Origin: a virus
IMG/VR virus record: IMGVR_UViG_3300024520_000178
Span: 1 to 40,969 of that record
Strand: one strand, 5' to 3'
Length of the DNA: 40,969 nt
In this document: positions 24,701 to 31,519 of the stretch, in pieces
Layout: the number at the start of each line of letters is the position of its first letter
Position numbering within the stretch: position 1 is the stretch's first letter
Translations under genes and position numbers: made by a program
The notes under the pieces: generated by a model
The model's input: the letters and a program-made list of their open reading frames with translations, nothing else
What the model was told of the DNA's origin: nothing
Database searches by the model: none

Positions 24701-26801
24701 GGTCGACACCTGGGACTCGAAACTGCTCCGCATGGAGGAGATCATCGACCGGCTGGACGGCCGGGACGTCCGCGGGCCGTGGACCCGGCTCATCTGGCAG
24801 CCGATCGTCGAGGCGCAGAACGCCGAGAACGAGATGACCGCCACTATCGCCCAGGCCCTGGTCCAGCAGTTCGAGAAGCTGGGCAAGAAGCGCAAGCAAG
24901 ATCTCCTGACCGAGGAGGTACCGATCCGCCGGCTGGGCAGGTCGATCCTCAAGCAGACCGCTCTGGTGGTTGCGCTCAACACGGGCAACGCCGGCAACTA
25001 TGACCGGCTGCTCCGCGGGGGCATGGGTCTCGGCGAGCAGTGGGGCCCGGAGGTGATCGAGGAGATTCTCTCGACCCTGACCATCGAGGACTGGACGTTC
25101 GTCCAGGGGCTCTGGGACACGCTCGAGTCGCTCTGGCCGCAGATCGCGGCGCTCGAGAAGCGGGTCACGGGCGTGGCCCCGCCGAAGGTGGAGCGGGTGC
25201 CGTTCCGCCGCTCGTTCGCCAACGAGACGACAGGCGAGAGCACTACCGAGACGTTCGAGGGTGGGTACTACCCGATCGTCTACTCCGAGCGGACGCGCCA
25301 GGCGCAGCAGCAGGCCCGCGAGGGCCAGTCGATGCTGTCGCTGTTCGGTGGGAAGTACGTTCGGGCGATGACGCCCCACGGGCACGTCCAGACCCGCGTC
25401 GAGTCCTTCGGCGGCGAGCTGTCGACGTCCCTCGAGACGGTGACCCAGCACGTCTCGAAGGTGATCCACGATCTGACGCACCGCGAAGCGACGATGCAGA
25501 TATTCCGCATCCTGCACGACCGCGAGTTCATGCAGTGGGCGTGGAACCGGATGGGTAAGACCCGCTGGAAAGCGCTCGAGGACTGGCTCCGCCGGATCAT
25601 CCAGGTCCAGAACACCAACGACCCGGACGTCGAGTCCTTCATCCGCAAGGGCCGGCTCAACGTGGCAGCCGCGGCCATGGGGTTCAAGGCGACGGTGAGT
25701 CTGCAGAACATCGTCAACCTGTCCAACGTGGTGGAGAAGGTCCCGGTCAGGTGGTTCGGGCCGGCGTTGCGCGAAACGATGCGCCACCCGATCGCTACCC
25801 GGGAATTTATCCACGGCAAGTCGGGCGAGATGAAGTTCCGCTTCCAGACCCTCGACCGCGACATCCGAGAGGCTCTGCAGCGGCAGGGGTCGATCCGGGG
25901 CATGACCGGCCGGCAGAAGTTCATCAAAGAAGCGCAGAAGCTGGGATTCGGGGTGATCGCAGCGACAGACATGATCTCGGCCTATCCGGCCTGGATCGCT
26001 GCGTACCGGCACGCCATGGCGGCCGAGGGCGAGCACGGTCTGGGCCTCACCGAGAAGCAGGCGATCGCTCACGCTGACCGGACGGTCCGGACCACCCTGT
26101 CCGCCGGCGGGGAGAAGGACATCGCGAACATCCAGGCCAGCTCGAGCGAGCTCCTGAAGGCCCTGACGATGTTCTATGGCTGGTTCTCGACGGCCTATAT
26201 GAGGTTCCGGGCCCTGGGATTCGACATCCGCACGGCCCGCCACAAGGAGGAGGGGGCTGTCGCCCGGGGTCTCCCGTGGTATCTGGGCCGCATGCTGGCC
26301 TTCTGGATCGTGCCGGCCACCGTCGCCGAGCTCCTGGCCAACCGCGGCCCGGACGCCGAGGACGACGAGGGGTGGGTCGAGTGGTTCATCACCAAAACGC
26401 TCCAGTATCCCATGCTGACCATCCCGGTCCTCCGCGACGCTTCGAGCCTGGTCGAGGGCCATATCCGCGGCGAGCGCCGGTCGGCTCGCTTTGGCGCCCT
26501 CTCGACGGTGCTCGAGGAAACGGTGCGGGCCGGTGCGGTCCTGGCCGAGGAGGCCGTCGACCTGTTCGGGCCCGAGGACTTCGACGAGGACAAGGCCGCC
26601 GTCGCCGCGGCCCGCGCGATGGGCTATACCATGGGCCTGCCGTCGAGCCAGTTCGAGATCACCGGCGGATACCTGTGGGACGTGTTCATCAACGGCCAGG
26701 AGCCTGCAGACGTGCTCGAGTTCATACGTCACCTGCTGTACCGCCGCTCCCCCGAGGAGCGGAAAGAATCCGGGGACGAGCCCGTGGCGAGGCGCAACTG
26801 A
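15798..26801 (+). CDS. Giant polyvalent virion protein (gp16-position) with JAMM, ART-like and zincin motifs
   Basis: This is a 3667-residue protein, over a quarter of the window. It has a Pro-rich N-terminus, a hydrophobic hairpin (~218-275), and two related FYSWVKNMGG/LALWMSRNGG-type modules (~695-775, ~885-965). A conserved phage domain (~1090-1300) centres on LSPRTD (1169-1174). An SH3-like segment (~1490-1535) follows. A RadC-like JAB domain (~1595-1725) has an intact HxHx7Sx2D motif (His1690, His1692, Ser1700, Asp1703). An ART-PolyVal-like domain (~2005-2345) has SGES and YGWGLYF (Tyr2025) and ends YVVFNDD. A zinc metallopeptidase motif is HEMAH (His2383-His2387). The rest is helical, like C-terminal parts of phage polyvalent proteins, with a hydrophobic stretch near 3495. 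It is probably ejected into the host with the DNA, delivering protease and ADP-ribosyltransferase activities. Domain names are from motif recognition. Confidence 0.9.
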   Translation: MADEKKDQLLEDDPLSRSPFGVSRVQGQPQFPPRSPAPPPLNMRDPKDRSLADFRALGELHKQGQVQSLAASFDRVAERNTADEREAFSLAAFLNRDPARVRGNLDAYREIARKQGFDYAHLLEVAPAVAGFAHQHPGVVVDDLARAGWWEWLTRAPVVAWRMGAEDVEFGRLGFADLAGVASIEDEKRMAELERTMGERYLGQDAWMTKSYVEAIRQLPILWGSLKWGVATGTAYAAGAALIGQLGPQAATPEEVVTMPAAFLIGTAYGMWAFNSSLEAGHTYKAIQQEFRRKGLQAPDDLETRAIAAFAGAVSGTLETASQRVLGGAAGVGRAIRGMASRKTAALVAQRGTRQALQNFVRRSATTMGTEVSTEILQEITQLAGVATAEVLKTGGSDMTMEQVVDQSLEIAVTTAQAMTIMGPLASSSSLIVDVRDARRTTREGARLEMLAGTVRGMEMLDQAPEAFRELAKQIGSRYGQMETAHIKVKDFNQVAEAAGIDPTELAQEILGSTDSYAQAVSEGAQGDLVIPMADFLTKVVPTPLYEQLKPHVRLSQAAMSEQQVTQKADAVREVLLASLPEVDTQLDQAEQTIYVDVYRQMLDETGDPSLADLTATTHARVISTLARREGIDPVAYHRTWGLAIEGPDNARVARAVDAEVRGILDERQAAQEQPATAPLPKAPRRSAIRDLGQVKTARDFYSWVKNMGGLKGGDRFSDLPQGDELFDQIPAFAKNQQAGKTISELGEELMQMRGSPFADLDAAADWLLDALQNPEGVELPRGLAEADLDPGSAGILEEQLEHDTELRARVDQVDALYDGLEGAAPADAARVQLEIASQWLEVAREFGQDVVDLLLRRDYGTSLRALQANVRRSGFDPEGESSVTPYDPRYEPDKLALWMSRNGGIDPKEQGAWRGRYPGVVSPGGLTLDRWAEEIRSHWPEYFPSDDAALEWLREEWATGAGKPQSTTLTGEAAVLEVRAQTLSADIQEIIREAREQGVRPDAAQVARTVLEDSGWSEVSSANLGEGDVVLERETGAIFRVVADGDQLRLEGRAGDLPLTAFNFYSAIPLGRRAQRFHQKKTEAQVRRGHLLRRLAPFIQQADVSRSKNATLQGAIDLIRALPSAIEMASVAWAGRKARRWYQRSARMILEVFGPDDAPRFGALLAALSPRTDVQDNLYKAVTLWAKWDAAGRPRDEVSIRRLASKHKPTLMGMLQNNIVIALTSEAPGSVVLSGPKVASFAKNLRGELRAVTNDGHMAYYFGIDPKLLESDRSEAKGVPQALFSAHYLALTWITRRAAAILHQRTGEAWEPAEVQAAVWAWSRTLRFTVKRDDQKNRLSKFEMVRYGMFGPGDVKPDDFAELMMSTVQRGVELFERGKLPKAKEVLGGLAKRTRSARRAVGDFGFTALEGGPDEGFSAGHAADLRRAARRLDERFPVEERQQQATKRARLREPGADYSPADQEQRASDALAEIRDSAAEQQGELAARPARELKPGDRVTYRGTEVAGFAGTEGTVSSVGPGKLGVGVDWDKPLNKSGANHGTHPATELAEPGQQAELDFGDTPDAAEPAGPEQRGGVRVLARDLPARIERDRGAELVGSTVITPRDLATLASILRDRRIETIRHFWIDKNGKIVSTEAGSSGMPGYSSIAIGLAPESAEDFIPYYHRLARRALRLLKSRGVRELYLMHNHPSATPTSSMDDRKANRRATVEFLAHQIKIVANEGAPKGQKRRVQRLMKAIEDDRFWPYRPHEHDPDNFIMTEPGALQDPDAPPGVREQLDDLTKLYDAGVLVEPRGHVVIDHDRYTWIGPTGELKSDLPTHDFHNLDDKPDPLRRPEDIAIPHPKLRAHRGAGPQDVAELGSQIVTGERDVVLIYADAAGRVVGLEEVPRGLLDQTMELANWVRGRVPEYGAVEVFLYTRDKETVESMRRAMQAGIVRDALIDTSSVWSAQEKGIFALYELGKAKGKPKASRRLWERATRYGTDPRPVGEILRERQRAYNGAGVRFPRFSTKFIGSGESTLNYGWGLYFTSLKAIGQWYRDADMQRKGRVATFFRGAEFQAGLIDSTGHAQAVVDLVAGIDLDEIRAKLPDDMKQAENVVLVHAARHLMFAWGREVTIRGVTVEGLRRRVLAVADNGIMNAEMARDGFSGKPELHSPSRLEAADFRVFEAKLNREVWRQMVPELTLQGREGQVAEVEIPGPEEMLHWNGAMGDIDSEGEFIKPDIDNPNHHAYTRLAAAGWDPEYGKQPRKRRPTPLADNTGHTIYRILVQQAAWFIESPDRQPGAPENIASDSYAKFLRDHDLKDPEEAASRYLDSIGIRGVAYVGRTSGEPGYVVFNDDQVSLPVAFYQDDRGRIDIDRVSKQITITLTDAADASTVFHEMAHFYLEAMADLVERPEASPELQADWAEVLRFLKVKTREQIDTPQHEKFARSFEEYLRRAQAPSEGLRSVFGRIRALMLAVYGQAEKLASLSPRIKDVFDRLLATEQEIAAARSAMRLEPIEALTRTMSSDELERYREAAEKAAAEAEDDLRVAALADAEEFREHVAGRRELMAAEIRTAWAESRLMTALHYLQRGRMIEGETPRELLNDDGKSLKLDKQALIDEFGGGILKQLARGNQHPYTNQADRATDPGTLAELLGYDSAAELIAELTGAPNYQKAFDEEIERRVEARYGDIMRDPGALTERAMDAVVAPAAFEQLLIELDHARRQLAPGEAANASMVDRASLKAYAGRVIAGKTIMELQPYAYAQAAQRHGTKAQRSTNPETIHRERMLQLVNLALYREARDARLEADRALRYARRMMGKSTQQMLGKADSATADPTQGIAGGSYQATANQLLEHFELRPESKRSTERRQRLRDWVAEQIAEGEDVVVTPRLVELTERAKKHFRELRVDEFRDLRNALQNIEGLARLKTKLLDGEDTRDFRRGVGELIDSGDANLAAAKPMWDPEVDRQRTIGETVSEWVDTWDSKLLRMEEIIDRLDGRDVRGPWTRLIWQPIVEAQNAENEMTATIAQALVQQFEKLGKKRKQDLLTEEVPIRRLGRSILKQTALVVALNTGNAGNYDRLLRGGMGLGEQWGPEVIEEILSTLTIEDWTFVQGLWDTLESLWPQIAALEKRVTGVAPPKVERVPFRRSFANETTGESTTETFEGGYYPIVYSERTRQAQQQAREGQSMLSLFGGKYVRAMTPHGHVQTRVESFGGELSTSLETVTQHVSKVIHDLTHREATMQIFRILHDREFMQWAWNRMGKTRWKALEDWLRRIIQVQNTNDPDVESFIRKGRLNVAAAAMGFKATVSLQNIVNLSNVVEKVPVRWFGPALRETMRHPIATREFIHGKSGEMKFRFQTLDRDIREALQRQGSIRGMTGRQKFIKEAQKLGFGVIAATDMISAYPAWIAAYRHAMAAEGEHGLGLTEKQAIAHADRTVRTTLSAGGEKDIANIQASSSELLKALTMFYGWFSTAYMRFRALGFDIRTARHKEEGAVARGLPWYLGRMLAFWIVPATVAELLANRGPDAEDDEGWVEWFITKTLQYPMLTIPVLRDASSLVEGHIRGERRSARFGALSTVLEETVRAGAVLAEEAVDLFGPEDFDEDKAAVAAARAMGYTMGLPSSQFEITGGYLWDVFINGQEPADVLEFIRHLLYRRSPEERKESGDEPVARRN
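19963..20358 (+). CDS. Nested out-of-frame ORF inside the giant gene
   Basis: This 131-residue ORF lies in the +1 frame relative to the giant gene. GTG 19963 is preceded by AGGAGG (19951-19956) with ideal six-base spacing. In its first ~45 codons the nested frame ends mostly in G or C (GTG GAC TCG ... GCG CTG TCG GCG), like other genes here. Over the same stretch the giant frame has rare AGA, CGA, AAA and ACA codons. The product starts MDSQKEQEVRDALSAIL and has an amphipathic helical N-terminus; after about residue 43 it becomes a Ser/Pro-rich tail, probably constrained by the other frame. Function unknown; it could alternatively be a fossil gene start. Confidence 0.5.
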   Translation: MDSQKEQEVRDALSAILDSQHSKADQMKGFLLDTLQTSDELPGGSTSDSPSRSDSSRPPSAPDSESPEPTTPPPTRSSEPATPLPRSETVPPSSRASSPPAPPESSSPEIASPTEEPRLPGSQEPKGPSAA

Positions 26802-27352
26802 TGGTCGAGAACGACACCCGCCTAGTCGAGGAAGCGGGCGACGGCATCGAGACGGCGTTCAACTTCGCCTTCCGTGTCCTCGCCAAGGAGCACCTATACG
26901 TCGTCAAGCGGACAAACGCGACCCTGGTCGACACCGTCCAGGTCCTCGACGTCGACTACACGGTGACTGGTGTCGGGGTCCGCACCGGCGGAACGGTCAA
27001 CTACACCGTCGCCCCGACGTCCGGAGAGAATTCCATCATCGAGCGCCAGGTGCCGTACAAGCAGCTCTACGACTTCCGCAACCAGGGCAACTTCCGGCCA
27101 CGCAGCGTCGAGGACGCGCTCGACTTCCTGATGATGGCGGTCCAACAGTCCAACGGGACGCTCGCGATCCTGACCGGGTCTGGAGGCGGCATTCCCCTGC
27201 TCACCTCCCTCCCGCCGGCGTCGGCCTTCTGGACCCAGCGTAAGATCCACGTCCGCGGGGCCACCACGAACAGTGAGACCCGGGAATACTCGTGCGCTGA
27301 AACCTCAAGCACTGGAGTCTATGAATGGATCCCACAAGGCACCACGTCCTGA
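26801..27352 (+). CDS. Tail fibre adaptor (T7 gp17 N-terminal-like)
   Basis: This 183-residue protein has ATG 26801 overlapping the giant-gene stop (TGATG). A much longer upstream reading in this frame lies inside the giant gene and is a shadow. The sequence has the T7-type fibre N-terminal domain: GIETAFNFAFRVLAKEHLYVVKR, DYTVTGVGVRTGGTVNY, then ENSIIERQVPYKQLYDFRNQGNFRPRSVEDALD. That domain attaches a fibre to the tail. There is no receptor-binding part: after about residue 125 only a short beta region with YEWIPQG remains. It may be a docking adaptor for products of the next genes. Confidence 0.88.
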   Translation: MVENDTRLVEEAGDGIETAFNFAFRVLAKEHLYVVKRTNATLVDTVQVLDVDYTVTGVGVRTGGTVNYTVAPTSGENSIIERQVPYKQLYDFRNQGNFRPRSVEDALDFLMMAVQQSNGTLAILTGSGGGIPLLTSLPPASAFWTQRKIHVRGATTNSETREYSCAETSSTGVYEWIPQGTTS

Positions 27353-28866
27353 TCCGGTTCCTTCTGGCCGCCCTGCTCCTGGTCGTCGCGCCGGCGGTCG
27401 CCCAGGTGCGGATCGCTCCGGTGATCGCTATCGACAGTGCGCCTACTGCCGCGACGAGCTGCACTGGGTTCTCTAAGTCGATCATCTACGCGGTGACCTA
27501 TGCCGACGTCGCGAACGCCGGCGAACTCTGGGCCTGCGATGGCTCGACCCTGTGGGTAATGGTCTCCGGAGCGTTCCTGGTCCCAGGGAACGACACCGAG
27601 GTGATCTTTAACGACGGGGGCTCATCGCTCGGAACTGCGGCCAGCCTGACCTTCGACGACGCGACCGGCATAATGACGGTCCAGGGCGACGCGGCGTCCA
27701 CGGTGCTCCTCGACAATACAGCTACATCGGCCGCCGCGAGCCCGTCGCTGACGCTGTCGAACGCGGACTCGGACGACAAGCAGTGGGAGGTCGAGTCGAG
27801 TTCGACGGGAACCTACGATCTGATCGGCGATGACGCGAACGTCTACTGGTCGATGACCCAGACGGGTGACATCACCCACGAAGGCACCGTGATTATAAAC
27901 AAGGCGAACGGGGCAGAGCCGCAGATTATGATTAACCAGAGCCAGCCCAACTTCCACGCTCTGGAGCTGCGGAACATCAACCCCATCCTGTCCGGCTCGC
28001 CCCGGATTCAGTTCAGAACGGGAGGCGACCCTACGACCTACCGCTTGAAGATGGGCATCGACTGGGACGGGGTGGACGCCGTCTGGCGCCACTACGGGGA
28101 CGGCAATCAAGTGCTGTTCGAGATCAATGTCCTCGACGATGCCACCGCCGGCTTGTATACGATTTTCGGTAACCCCTCGTCGGGCCTGGTGATCGACAAC
28201 GCGGAGCCGACATCCGAGGAGTCCTCCCCTACCTTGCATTTCAGCAACGGCGGCGCAACGTCTGCATCGGACGACGTGTTCCTCGACACCGACTCGGTGG
28301 GTACGTTCCACGTCAGGAACGACGGCGACACGTCGGGTCTGAGCGTCGAGCAGGATGGGGACGTCGCGATATCGGGGGACCTGGCGCTAGGACAGCAGGT
28401 CGACGCGGACATCTGCATCACATTCGACAGGGCCACCGACGACCACACGTTCTGCTATGACGAGATCAACGCGCGCTTCGAGTTGGATTCAGCGTCTATC
28501 GGTGGGAGCGTGACCAAGTGCCGCACGATCGAGAACCTCGCCGCGGCTGACACCGACCGGCCGATCTTCTCCTACCACTCGGCCGTCACCCTCGCGACCG
28601 CCTGGTGCCAGTGCGAGGGGACCTGCACCACAGAGGCCGACATCACCCTCGAGACGCGCCAGGTCGGCACCGCGTCGACCGTCGACGCCGTCACCGGGAC
28701 GATCACCTGCGAGGATATGGCCACAGCGGCGGCCGAGGTCGCGCTCTCCGGCGCTGGCGCGACGGTTGATGCCCTAGACATCGTCCGGTTTGACGTGGCT
28801 GCGAGCCCCGTGGTCTCCCCGGAGACCGATACGTATATCCTGTGCTGGAAGTATTCGGAGGATTGA
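27325..28866 (+). CDS. Signal-peptide-bearing fibre-like beta protein
   Basis: This 513-residue protein starts 28 bases inside the previous gene (GGAG eight bases upstream). Residues 1-26 form a textbook Sec signal peptide: basic RHHVLIR, hydrophobic FLLAALLLVV, cleavage after AVA. Two Cys flank a domain resembling the CTG...LWACDGSTLWV pattern at about 45-76. The rest is Ser/Thr/Asp-rich with repeated fibre-like units such as PSLTLSNADSDDKQWEVES and SPTLHFSNGG, and strands resembling phage and bacterial fibre shafts. The last ~120 residues hold at least six Cys, including WCQCEGTC. A receptor-binding fibre is expected at this position; why it should be secreted is unclear. Confidence 0.75.
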   Translation: MDPTRHHVLIRFLLAALLLVVAPAVAQVRIAPVIAIDSAPTAATSCTGFSKSIIYAVTYADVANAGELWACDGSTLWVMVSGAFLVPGNDTEVIFNDGGSSLGTAASLTFDDATGIMTVQGDAASTVLLDNTATSAAASPSLTLSNADSDDKQWEVESSSTGTYDLIGDDANVYWSMTQTGDITHEGTVIINKANGAEPQIMINQSQPNFHALELRNINPILSGSPRIQFRTGGDPTTYRLKMGIDWDGVDAVWRHYGDGNQVLFEINVLDDATAGLYTIFGNPSSGLVIDNAEPTSEESSPTLHFSNGGATSASDDVFLDTDSVGTFHVRNDGDTSGLSVEQDGDVAISGDLALGQQVDADICITFDRATDDHTFCYDEINARFELDSASIGGSVTKCRTIENLAAADTDRPIFSYHSAVTLATAWCQCEGTCTTEADITLETRQVGTASTVDAVTGTITCEDMATAAAEVALSGAGATVDALDIVRFDVAASPVVSPETDTYILCWKYSED

Positions 28867-30239
28867 TGCGACGACTCCTGATGGCTCTGCTTCTGCTCGG
28901 CGGCCTTCCGGCTCTGGGCCAGCCGACCGTCTCCGACGAGGAGATATTCTTCGTCTTCCAGACCGACACGACCGGGGGGACGGGGACCGACTACACCCCG
29001 ATCCTTGGTCCCCTGGGCAGCCCGACCGACGAGGACGACGCCGTCTGCGAGATGACCTCGAGCGGGACGGTCAAGCGCCTGGCGGTGTACCGCACGGGGG
29101 GCGCGGGTGGCGGCGCGACGTTCACGGTGACCGTCCGGCACGATAGCGGCGCCGGCTTCGCCGATACCTCGATGTTCTGCACCATGTCCGGCTTCGTCGA
29201 CAACCTCTGCACCTGCCCGGGATCGGGCGAGGCGTGCGGTAACACCGACGCCGATGACATCACCTTCGCCGCGGGGGACAAGCTCACTATAAAGGGTGTG
29301 TGTACCGCCGGGACCTGCGGGGCCAAGTCGATGCGCGGCAGCCTGGCCCTGCAGATGGACCAGCTCGGGACGCAGATCCTCTGCGGAGGCAACAACGACG
29401 GTGACCTGACCATCGACTCGAACGGCTGGTACAGCTTCGGCGGGCAGGCGAACGTAACGTCGTCCAGCGAGAGCGCGAACCAGATTGTCTTCCCCTTCGG
29501 GGGCCGGCTGCGGGACCTCCGCGTCTTGCTCGAGAGCGATGCCGCCGGCTCTGGCGACACACTCACCTGGACCGTCTACCAGAACGGCGGGGCGACTGAT
29601 CTGGACTGCTCGATCGTCGGGACGAAGGAGAGCGACCTGAGCTGCACGAACAGTTCCGACGAGGTCGACCTGGTGCATGGCGACCTCATCGCTATGAAGG
29701 CCACGGTCGACGCCGGCACGTTGGACGCGACGGCGGGGATTCACGCCTCATTCAGCGCCAACTTCGTCCACTCCAAGCGCGGGCACTTCATCATGCCCTG
29801 CTCGACCAGGACGGCGCTGGACACCGCGGCGACCGACTACTACCTGTTCCCTGGGGGCGACTGTTCGAAGTCCTCCTCGTTCCTGAATAATACGCGGACT
29901 GGCGTGACGGGCTTCGGCGGGATGCAGCACTTCGAGATCACGGGCCTGCTCATGGATCTCAACGTCGCCCCCGGGGCGTCGAAGTCCTGGAACGCCGACC
30001 TACAGAAGCGCTTCGGCTTCGGGGCCCCGGCAGACACCGGGCACAGTCTCACTCTGACCGGCGCCTCGGCGACGTTCGATGAGGACTGGACGCCGGCGGA
30101 TTACGACATCGACCAGCACTTCAAACACAATTTGGCGCTCAAGATCGTGCCGACCTTCACGCCGGCGTCAAGCCGGGCTCGCTGGACGGTCGTCGGACGG
30201 GCCATCGACCCGATCCAGAGGAGGGTATATGGGGACTAG
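28866..30239 (+). CDS. Signal-peptide-bearing protein with three tandem tail-type beta domains
   Basis: From ATG 28866 (GGAGG four bases upstream, TGATG overlap) the product is 457 residues. Residues 1-18 are a compact signal peptide (MRRLLMALLLLGG, cleavage after ALG). Three related domains of about 120-140 residues follow. Each has a GTVKRLAVYR / GRLRDLRVLL / ITGLLMDLNV strand, then TFTVTVRHD / TLTWTVYQNG, a Cys-bearing strand, and a GD-K/L strand near its end. Phage tail proteins often contain such G-x-L-x-x-L-x-V domains. Domains 1 and 2 have paired Cys, suggesting disulfides and an extracytoplasmic destination. The product is probably a secreted or virion-bound adhesin. Confidence 0.75.
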   Translation: MRRLLMALLLLGGLPALGQPTVSDEEIFFVFQTDTTGGTGTDYTPILGPLGSPTDEDDAVCEMTSSGTVKRLAVYRTGGAGGGATFTVTVRHDSGAGFADTSMFCTMSGFVDNLCTCPGSGEACGNTDADDITFAAGDKLTIKGVCTAGTCGAKSMRGSLALQMDQLGTQILCGGNNDGDLTIDSNGWYSFGGQANVTSSSESANQIVFPFGGRLRDLRVLLESDAAGSGDTLTWTVYQNGGATDLDCSIVGTKESDLSCTNSSDEVDLVHGDLIAMKATVDAGTLDATAGIHASFSANFVHSKRGHFIMPCSTRTALDTAATDYYLFPGGDCSKSSSFLNNTRTGVTGFGGMQHFEITGLLMDLNVAPGASKSWNADLQKRFGFGAPADTGHSLTLTGASATFDEDWTPADYDIDQHFKHNLALKIVPTFTPASSRARWTVVGRAIDPIQRRVYGD

Positions 30240-30819
30240 GCTCTGCATCCTGCTGGCGATTCTCGCTTCGCTCGCCTGTCCTGGCCACGCGGTGGCTGAT
30301 CCGTGCATCACGATCGACGCGAGCTCGTGGACGCAACCGGAGCGGAAGGCGGTCTGCGCCCACGCGCATAACATGCTCTGCGTCCCGCTCGACCAGGCCG
30401 GCAACTGTACGGGTCACGCCGCGATCTGCGAGAACCACCGGCCGACGTCCTACGACGAGCTGACCGGGGCGCTGGCGATGTGCTTCGAGTACATCACGAC
30501 GGGCGATCCGATCTCGGTCGACCCCGACACCCTGCTCACCGCGGCCGGCCTGCTCTCGAGCATCCAGGCCCACGCCGCCGCGATGGCTGCGGCCTCTGCC
30601 GAGCTCGCGGCCGAGGAGTCCGAGCAGGACGAGGAGGTTGACGTCGGAGGGGGCAACAACCCGTTCTGCGGCGCCCGCCGGATGGCTGACGTCAACCAGC
30701 ACGTCGACGACGTGCTCGACTCGGCGCTGAACATGGCCCAGCTCCGCAATAGGACCAAGATACTCCTGAAGCAACTCGCTCGGTGCCTACTCGTGACCCG
30801 AAGGCGGGGCGGTCAATGA
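30229..30819 (+). CDS. Secreted Cys-rich protein of unknown function
   Basis: ATG 30229 has AGGAGG five bases upstream and overlaps the previous gene by 11 bases. The product is 196 residues. The N-terminus is a signal peptide ending AVA at residue 23. The mature N-terminal part has about six Cys spread between residues 26 and 85 (CITID, VCAHAHNMLC, NCTGHAAIC, AMCFEY), enough for several disulfides. The middle is an Ala-rich helix followed by an acidic linker (EESEQDEEVDVGGGNN). The C-terminus is helical and basic, ending RRRGGQ. No homologue is recognised. The Cys pattern suggests folding in the periplasm or outside the cell. Confidence 0.7.
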   Translation: MGTRLCILLAILASLACPGHAVADPCITIDASSWTQPERKAVCAHAHNMLCVPLDQAGNCTGHAAICENHRPTSYDELTGALAMCFEYITTGDPISVDPDTLLTAAGLLSSIQAHAAAMAAASAELAAEESEQDEEVDVGGGNNPFCGARRMADVNQHVDDVLDSALNMAQLRNRTKILLKQLARCLLVTRRRGGQ

Positions 30820-31430
30820 GGCGCCGTCTCGTTCTGCTGCTGGCGCTCGCCGCCAGCCCGGAGGCCCTGGCGGGCACGATATCGGTCGGCTGGTCCGCCG
30901 TGGAGGACCCTCGGCTAGTAGAGTACCGCGTGTGCTACGGCGTTGGCACGCTGGACGACAGCAGTCCTTGCGACGCCGTGGTGCCGTGCCCTGGGTCGAC
31001 CTGCGCCCACGTCGTCGATCCCGTGCCCGACTGTACGGAGATGCACGTCTCGATCAAGTCAGTCGGGGCCAGCGAAACCTCCAGCTGGCCTACAGACGGG
31101 GACGGCGTCCCGATCGTCGGGAGGTGGTGGGCCGTCCCGGTCATCAGCGACGTAACCTGGGACGAGACCGGAATCCATACCATCATCGGGTCCAACTTCA
31201 ACGTCGGAGCTCGCGTGCGCCTGGACGGCGTCTGGGTGGCAGACATCGACACGATCGTGGTCGACTGCCATACCGTCAAGATCCCATCCAGGCCCGCGGT
31301 CGAGGTTCTGGTCTGGCAGGCCGACGACGTGAACGCCGCAGGTATCGCGCCAGGCTTTCTGTACGTGTCGCCCCTCGTCGCGCCCATCGCCTTTACGATC
31401 TCGGGCGGCTTCCCTGGGCCGCCGGCATGA
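30816..31430 (+). CDS. Secreted protein with fibronectin-III-like and IPT/TIG-like domains
   Basis: From ATG 30816 (ATGA overlap) the product has 204 residues. Residues 1-19 are a signal peptide (MRRRLVLLLALAAS, cleavage after ALA). A fibronectin-like domain follows: GTISVGWSAVEDPRLVEYRVCYGVG and ...MHVSIKSVGASETSSWP, with four to six Cys. After a WWAVPVISDV junction, residues about 108-190 look like an IPT/TIG immunoglobulin-like domain (GIHTIIGSNFNVGARVRLDGVWV ... VEVLVWQADD). Such domains usually mediate surface binding. It is the last of four signal-peptide genes before the lysis cassette. Confidence 0.75.
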   Translation: MRRRLVLLLALAASPEALAGTISVGWSAVEDPRLVEYRVCYGVGTLDDSSPCDAVVPCPGSTCAHVVDPVPDCTEMHVSIKSVGASETSSWPTDGDGVPIVGRWWAVPVISDVTWDETGIHTIIGSNFNVGARVRLDGVWVADIDTIVVDCHTVKIPSRPAVEVLVWQADDVNAAGIAPGFLYVSPLVAPIAFTISGGFPGPPA

Positions 31431-31519
31431 TGCGCGAGCTCCTGGTCAGCTTCGGGTGCTTCGTCGGCCTGGTTGTCGTCGCCGCGCTGTACGACTGGAT
31501 CTCCCGGTGGCTGCGGTGA
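31427..31519 (+). CDS. 30-residue single-span membrane peptide
   Basis: ATG 31427 overlaps the previous stop (ATGATG; 31430 is an alternative start), and its own stop overlaps the next GTG start. The product is one hydrophobic helix (residues 6-22, VSFGCFVGLVVVAALYD) with a basic end (RWLR). Such tiny membrane peptides are common at the head of phage lysis cassettes. No homologue is claimed. Confidence 0.55.
   Translation: MMRELLVSFGCFVGLVVVAALYDWISRWLR

Noticed and set aside
24555-26732. 725-codon minus-strand open frame inside the giant gene
   Set aside because: It is a codon-bias shadow of the forward frame: no family motifs, no start signal and no operon context.
26276-27352. Longer start for the fibre adaptor inside the giant gene
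   Set aside because: The first 175 codons are out-of-frame shadow; the real start is ATG 26801, where the T7 gp17-like domain begins at a TGATG overlap.
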